Assembly (NCBI GenBank): GCA_016187325.1
Contig: JACPJY010000221.1
Location: 1-17,116 of the forward strand
Origin: Rhodospirillales bacterium
Lineage (GTDB): Bacteria > Pseudomonadota > Alphaproteobacteria > Rhodospirillales > Casp-alpha2
Reading direction: 5' to 3'
Length of the DNA: 17,116 bases
This document shows positions 13,873-17,116 of this stretch, piece by piece. Each line of letters starts with the position of its first letter. The stretch's first letter is position 1. The notes beneath the pieces are model-generated. The model made no database searches and was not told the DNA's origin. It was given only the letters and a program-made list of their open reading frames with translations. The translations under genes were made by a program, and so were the position numbers.

Positions 13873-14490
13873 TTATTTCTTGGCTTCGCGCTTGCTGGCC
13901 TTCTTGTCGCCTTTGGCCTTGGCGGCGGCCTCCTTCCTGGCCTTCTTTTTTTCCTTCTTCGCCTGCTTCTCCTCCTCGGCCTCGGCGGCCGCGGCCTCGG
14001 CGACCAGCGCCTCCAGGTCCTCGGGCGGCGCCTCGCCGGTCACCGGCACCTCGACGTCGTGCTTTTTCTTCTTCGCCTTGGCCGCCGCGGCCGTGCCGGC
14101 TGGGGCCGCGCCTTCCATGCCCTCGGCCAGGAACTCGGTCTTCTCGGTGATGCGCGCCTTCTTGCCGGCGCGGCCGCGCAGGTAATAGAGCTTGGCGCGG
14201 CGCACGTTGCCGTGGCGCAGCACCTCGATCTCGGCGATCGCCGGCGAATGCAGCGGGAACACCCGCTCGACGCCCTCGCCGTAGGAAATCTTGCGCACCG
14301 TGAACGACGAGTTGATGCCTCTGCTGCTGCGGCCGATGCAGACGCCCTCGAAGGACTGCAGGCGCGAGCGCTCGCCTTCCACCACCCTGACCTTGACCCT
14401 CAGCGTGTCGCCCGGCGAAAAGTCCGGCAACTGCCTCTTCTCGGTGATCTTCCCGATCTGCCGGTCTTCCATTTCCTTGATGATGTCCAT
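13873..14490 (-). CDS. rplS: 50S ribosomal protein L19 with long C-terminal extension
   Basis: The first roughly 115 residues are standard L19: MDIIKEMEDRQIGKI, LPDFSPGDTLRVKVRVVEG, SFEGVCIGRSSRGINSSFTV, ISYGEGVERVFPLHSP and RAKLYYLRGRAGKKARI. L19 sits at the interface of the two ribosomal subunits. The protein is 205 residues long, whereas L19 is typically about 115-140. The extra 80-90 residues are low in complexity and rich in Ala, Lys and Glu, ending in KKASKREAKK, probably disordered or helical. The ATG at 14490 was chosen from the family N-terminus; an AAGGAC ribosome site lies upstream. It is followed by leuC after 25 bases and preceded by trmD with a 55-base gap. Confidence 0.96.
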   Translation of the reverse strand: MDIIKEMEDRQIGKITEKRQLPDFSPGDTLRVKVRVVEGERSRLQSFEGVCIGRSSRGINSSFTVRKISYGEGVERVFPLHSPAIAEIEVLRHGNVRRAKLYYLRGRAGKKARITEKTEFLAEGMEGAAPAGTAAAAKAKKKKHDVEVPVTGEAPPEDLEALVAEAAAAEAEEEKQAKKEKKKARKEAAAKAKGDKKASKREAKK

Positions 14491-14545
14491 GGCTTTCGTC
14501 CTTCGTCTCCGTTGATCGCCCGCGCGCGGGCGACGTTTTGAATTC

Positions 14546-15262
14546 CTAGCGTTGGTTCGTGGCGTAGCGCGCCCACAAATCGGGCCGCCGCTCGCGGGTA
14601 ATCTGTTCCGCCCTCTCGCGCCGCCAGGCGCGGACCTTCTCGTGGTGGCCCGAGACCAGCACGTCGGGCACCGCGCGCCCCTGCCACACCTGCGGCCGGG
14701 TGTACTGCGGATACTCCAGAAGCCCGGCCTCGAAGCTCTCCTCGGCCAGCGATTCCTGCTTGCCGACAACGCCGGGCAGCAGCCGCACGCAGGCGTCGAT
14801 GAGCGCGATCGCCGCCGCCTCGCCGCCCGACAGCACGAAGTCGCCGAGGCTGATCTCCTGGGGCCGGTACTCGTCCAGCACCCGCTCATCGAGCCCCTCG
14901 TAGCGCCCGCACAGCAACGTCACTCCGGCGCCTGCAGCGAACTCGCGCGCCGTCGCCTGGTCGAACGGCCGGCCGCGCGGCGTGAGATAAATCAGCTTCA
15001 GCGCCGGCTCCGCGTGACGGGCCGACTCGATGGCCCTAGCGACCACGTCGGGCCGCATCACCATGCCGGGACCGCCGCCGAACGGCGCGTCGTCGACCGA
15101 GCGGTGGCGGCCTTCCGCGAAGTCGCGGATGGCAAGCGCCTCCAACGCCCAGGCGCCGGCCGCGAGCCCCTGGCCCGCCAGCGAATGGGCGAGCGGCCCC
15201 GGGAACATCTCCGGGAACAGCGTCAACACCGTCGCCTTCCATATGGGGTTCGACGTCGCCAC
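14546..15262 (-). CDS. trmD: tRNA (guanine37-N1)-methyltransferase
   Basis: Encodes 238 residues of the SPOUT (trefoil-knot) family. The enzyme methylates G37 next to the anticodon of several tRNAs with S-adenosylmethionine, preventing +1 frameshifts. Signatures are VLTLFPEMFPG, DDAPFGGGPGMVMRPDV, LLCGRYEGLDERVLDEY, EISLGDFVLSGGEAAA (knot and cofactor site) and the C-terminal YTRPQVWQGRAVPDVLVSGHH. The start is a GTG at 15262, one base after the rimM stop, with AGGAG inside the end of rimM. This indicates translational coupling within the classical rpsP-rimM-trmD-rplS operon. Confidence 0.96.
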   Translation of the reverse strand: MATSNPIWKATVLTLFPEMFPGPLAHSLAGQGLAAGAWALEALAIRDFAEGRHRSVDDAPFGGGPGMVMRPDVVARAIESARHAEPALKLIYLTPRGRPFDQATAREFAAGAGVTLLCGRYEGLDERVLDEYRPQEISLGDFVLSGGEAAAIALIDACVRLLPGVVGKQESLAEESFEAGLLEYPQYTRPQVWQGRAVPDVLVSGHHEKVRAWRRERAEQITRERRPDLWARYATNQR

Positions 15263-15263
15263 C

Positions 15264-15857
15264 TTAAACGGCTCCTTGTTCCTTTTCCTCGCCGTCGCCG
15301 GCCAGCAGCCCCGGCGGCGGCGTCACCGTGATCCGCCCGGCGTTCAGGTCGACCGCCGTCACCACGCCCGCCGCGAACGGCAGCATGGCGCCCGACGAGC
15401 CCTTGGCCGCCACCTCGAGCATGTCGCCGGCGCCGAAGTTGTGCACCGCCTTCACCACGCCCAACTCCGCGCCGTCCCCGGTCTCGACCCGCAATCCGAC
15501 CAGGTCGGCGTGGTAATAGGTGCCGGCTTCCGGCTCGGGCAGCGCGCTCCTCGGCACGTAGAGCTCGGTGCCCTTGAGGGCCTCCGCCGCGTTGCGGTCG
15601 TCGACGCCCTTGATGCGGGCGACCAGCGCTCCCTTGACGCGGCCGGTGATGACGATCTCGAACCGGCGCTTGCCGGCCTTGTCGGAGACCGGACCATAGG
15701 CGGCGACGTCCTCGGACTCGGCGGTGAAGCTCTTGATCCGCACTTCGCCCTTCAGCCCGCGCGCGCCGGCAATGGCGCCGACGCACACCCGGTCCGCCGC
15801 GTCCCGCCTGCGTCGTCCCGTCGCCGTCGTCGTCGCTGTTCCCGTCGTCGCGCGCAC
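15264..15857 (-). CDS. rimM: 16S rRNA processing / ribosome maturation factor RimM
   Basis: Encodes 197 residues. RimM binds S19 and helps mature the head of the 30S subunit. The N-terminal domain shows CVGAIAGARGLKGEVRIKSFT and the C-terminal PRC-barrel part LVGLRVETGDGAELGVVKAVHNFGAGDMLEV. No ATG lies near the conserved start. The GTG at 15857 is chosen because AAAGGA lies seven bases upstream; this adds about 20 residues rich in Thr and Arg (TTGTATTTATGRRRR) before the domain, encoded by repeated ACG codons. A second GTG directly before CVGAI is the alternative. The gene begins 13 bases after rpsP and ends one base before trmD. Confidence 0.93.
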   Translation of the reverse strand: MRATTGTATTTATGRRRRDAADRVCVGAIAGARGLKGEVRIKSFTAESEDVAAYGPVSDKAGKRRFEIVITGRVKGALVARIKGVDDRNAAEALKGTELYVPRSALPEPEAGTYYHADLVGLRVETGDGAELGVVKAVHNFGAGDMLEVAAKGSSGAMLPFAAGVVTAVDLNAGRITVTPPPGLLAGDGEEKEQGAV

Positions 15858-15870
15858 GTCCGTATCCTTT

Positions 15871-16431
15871 CTACTCGGCCTTCTTCTCTTCGGCCTTCGC
15901 CTCCTCGGTCGCGGCCGGCGGCGGGGCGATGCCGTCGGCGGCCGCCGCCTTGGCGTCGGCGGCGGCTTTCTCCTGCTTCGCTTTCTCCTCGGCCGTGGCG
16001 GCCGCGGCGGCCTCCGCGTCGGCTTTGGCCTTCTCCTCGGCCACCCGCTTCGCCTCAACCTCTGCAGCGGCGCGGCTCTCGGCCATCTTGGCGGCGTGTT
16101 CCTCTGCCGCCTTCTGGCGCTCGACCATCTTGTTCTTCGGCAGGTGCTGCTTCGTCTGCTTCGACGGGATCGGCGGCTTCTCGATGATGCCGCGGTCGCC
16201 GAGGAAGCGCGCCACGCGCTCCGACGGCTTGGCGCCGACGCCGAGCCAGTACTTGGTGCGCTCATCGTTGATCTTGAGGCGGTCCGGATGGTCCTTGCCG
16301 ACCATCGGGTTGTAGGTGCCGATGCGCTCGATGAAGCGGCCGTCGCGGGGTTTCCGCGAGTCCGCCACGATGATGCGGTAGAAGGGGCGCTTCTTGGCGC
16401 CGCCGCGGGAAAGCCGGATTCTGAGTGCCAT
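15871..16431 (-). CDS. rpsP: 30S ribosomal protein S16 with long C-terminal extension
   Basis: The first roughly 85 residues are canonical S16: MALRIRLSRGGAKKRPFYRI, DSRKPRDGRFIERIGTYNP, and the end of the fold near VARFLGDRGII. S16 is an early-assembling protein of the 30S body. The protein reaches 186 residues; a moderate tail (SKQTKQHLPKNK) is usual in alphaproteobacteria, but here about 80 further residues of Ala/Lys/Glu-rich sequence with heptad-like spacing follow, likely a helix or coiled coil. The ATG at 16431 is used because the fold begins there, with AAGGA about 11 bases upstream; an open frame extends 21 codons further, close to the ffh stop. First gene after ffh in the operon. 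Confidence 0.96.
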   Translation of the reverse strand: MALRIRLSRGGAKKRPFYRIIVADSRKPRDGRFIERIGTYNPMVGKDHPDRLKINDERTKYWLGVGAKPSERVARFLGDRGIIEKPPIPSKQTKQHLPKNKMVERQKAAEEHAAKMAESRAAAEVEAKRVAEEKAKADAEAAAAATAEEKAKQEKAAADAKAAAADGIAPPPAATEEAKAEEKKAE

Positions 16432-16490
16432 GTCGCTCGTTCGTCCTTTTGCCGATTGGGGTCGAGTGGGGTCGGGGTTGGTTTCCGTCG

Positions 16491-17116
16491 TCAACGCATG
16501 AAGGGGCCGGGCGGCATCATCGAGGGCGGCATGCCGCCGCCGAACAGTCCGCGTTTGCCCAACTTGCCGGCCTTCTTCATCATCGTCGACATCTGCTTGA
16601 ACTGCTTCAGCACGCGGTTGACCTCCTGCACCGAGGTGCCGGAGCCGGTGGCGATGCGCCGCCGCCGCGAGCCGTTGAGCAAATTCGGGTTGCGCCGCTC
16701 GGCGCGAGTCATGGACAGGATGATCGCCTCTTGCCGCGCGATCGTCTTGTCGTCGATGTTGGCGGCGGCGATTTGCTTTTTCATCTTGGCGGCGCCGGGC
16801 AGCATGTCGATCAGCCCCGACACGTCGCCCATCTTGCGCAGCTGCTTCAGCTGGTCGGCCATGTCCTCGAGGGTGAACTTGCCCTTCAGCATCTTGGCCG
16901 CCATCTTCCCGGCGTCCTCGCGCTCGATCACCTCCTGGGCGCGCTCGACCAGGCCGACCACGTCGCCCATGCCGAGGATCGAGCCGGCGAGGCGGTACGG
17001 GTCGAACGCCTCCAGCGCCTCGATCTTCTCGCCGGTGCCCATCAGCTTGATCGGCCGCCCGGTGACGGCGCGCATGGAGAGGGCGGCGCCGCCGCGGGCG
17101 TCGCCGTCGACGCGAG
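16491..17116 (-). CDS. ffh: Signal recognition particle protein Ffh, C-terminal part (cut by window edge)
   Basis: The window holds about the last 208 residues. The reading is open to the edge and continues RVDGDARGGAALS before MRAVTGRPIKLMGTGEK, the end of the NG GTPase domain (DGDARGGAA motif). GSILGMGDVVGLVE links to the methionine-rich M domain, which binds signal peptides and 4.5S RNA; the RNA-binding helix-turn-helix shows RRRRIATGSGTSVQEVNRVL. The tail is Met/Pro/Gly-rich (GGGMPPSMMPPGPFMR). With FtsY and 4.5S RNA, Ffh delivers nascent membrane proteins to the translocon. The gene lies 59 bases before rpsP, the usual alphaproteobacterial order. Confidence 0.97.
   Translation of the reverse strand, partial: RVDGDARGGAALSMRAVTGRPIKLMGTGEKIEALEAFDPYRLAGSILGMGDVVGLVERAQEVIEREDAGKMAAKMLKGKFTLEDMADQLKQLRKMGDVSGLIDMLPGAAKMKKQIAAANIDDKTIARQEAIILSMTRAERRNPNLLNGSRRRRIATGSGTSVQEVNRVLKQFKQMSTMMKKAGKLGKRGLFGGGMPPSMMPPGPFMR

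Noticed and set aside
13873..14130. Repetitive appearance that might suggest a repeat array or CRISPR
   Set aside because: It is the coding sequence for the Ala/Lys/Glu-rich L19 tail, with no regular repeat and spacer units.

Overview
The window is GC-rich, tightly packed bacterial chromosome, most likely from an alphaproteobacterium of Rhodospirillales type. The signs are the order ffh-rpsP-rimM-trmD-rplS-leuC-leuD-leuB, a receiver protein with the GPDRRR tail common in that class, an ethylmalonyl-CoA-pathway style gene pair, and an alphaproteobacterial LexA box (GAAC-N7-GAAC). No rRNA, tRNA, CRISPR array, transposase or phage gene was seen.

Left part (1-4160). On the minus strand, a (3S)-malyl-CoA thioesterase/lyase-type CoA ester lyase runs into the start of a MaoC-type hydratase that is cut by the window edge. 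On the plus strand follow a pyridoxal kinase and a stand-alone response regulator. Asd (aspartate-semialdehyde dehydrogenase) lies on the minus strand, and a terminator-like hairpin separates it from the regulator. The first 47 bases repeat part of the pyridoxal kinase gene in inverted orientation, which suggests a chimeric junction or a local inverted duplication.

Middle part (4161-10633), an accessory block. A 344-base gap upstream of asd carries a strong minus-strand sigma-70 promoter with an embedded LexA box, a GC hairpin and a short direct repeat. Next comes a MarR repressor with a perfect palindromic operator in its own promoter. Divergent from marR lie the remains of a PhnB/VOC-type gene, a MoaD/ThiS ubiquitin-like protein ending in Gly-Gly, and an Asp-box (BNR) beta-propeller protein. 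A class III aminotransferase of the dialkylglycine decarboxylase type and a large lipoprotein combining TPR repeats with a CHAT (caspase-like) protease domain follow, transcribed divergently from each other.

Right part (10650-17116). One long minus-strand run, transcribed from the right edge leftwards: ffh (3' part), rpsP, rimM, trmD, rplS, leuC, leuD, leuB. It couples protein targeting, ribosome assembly and tRNA modification to leucine biosynthesis. S16 and L19 both carry unusually long Ala/Lys/Glu-rich tails. Because leuB and asd are adjacent in several related genomes (from memory), the middle block may be an insertion between them.

The most interesting items are the SOS-type promoter with no obvious dedicated gene, the MarR/MoaD/BNR-propeller locus with its decayed VOC gene, and the lipid-anchored CHAT protease.
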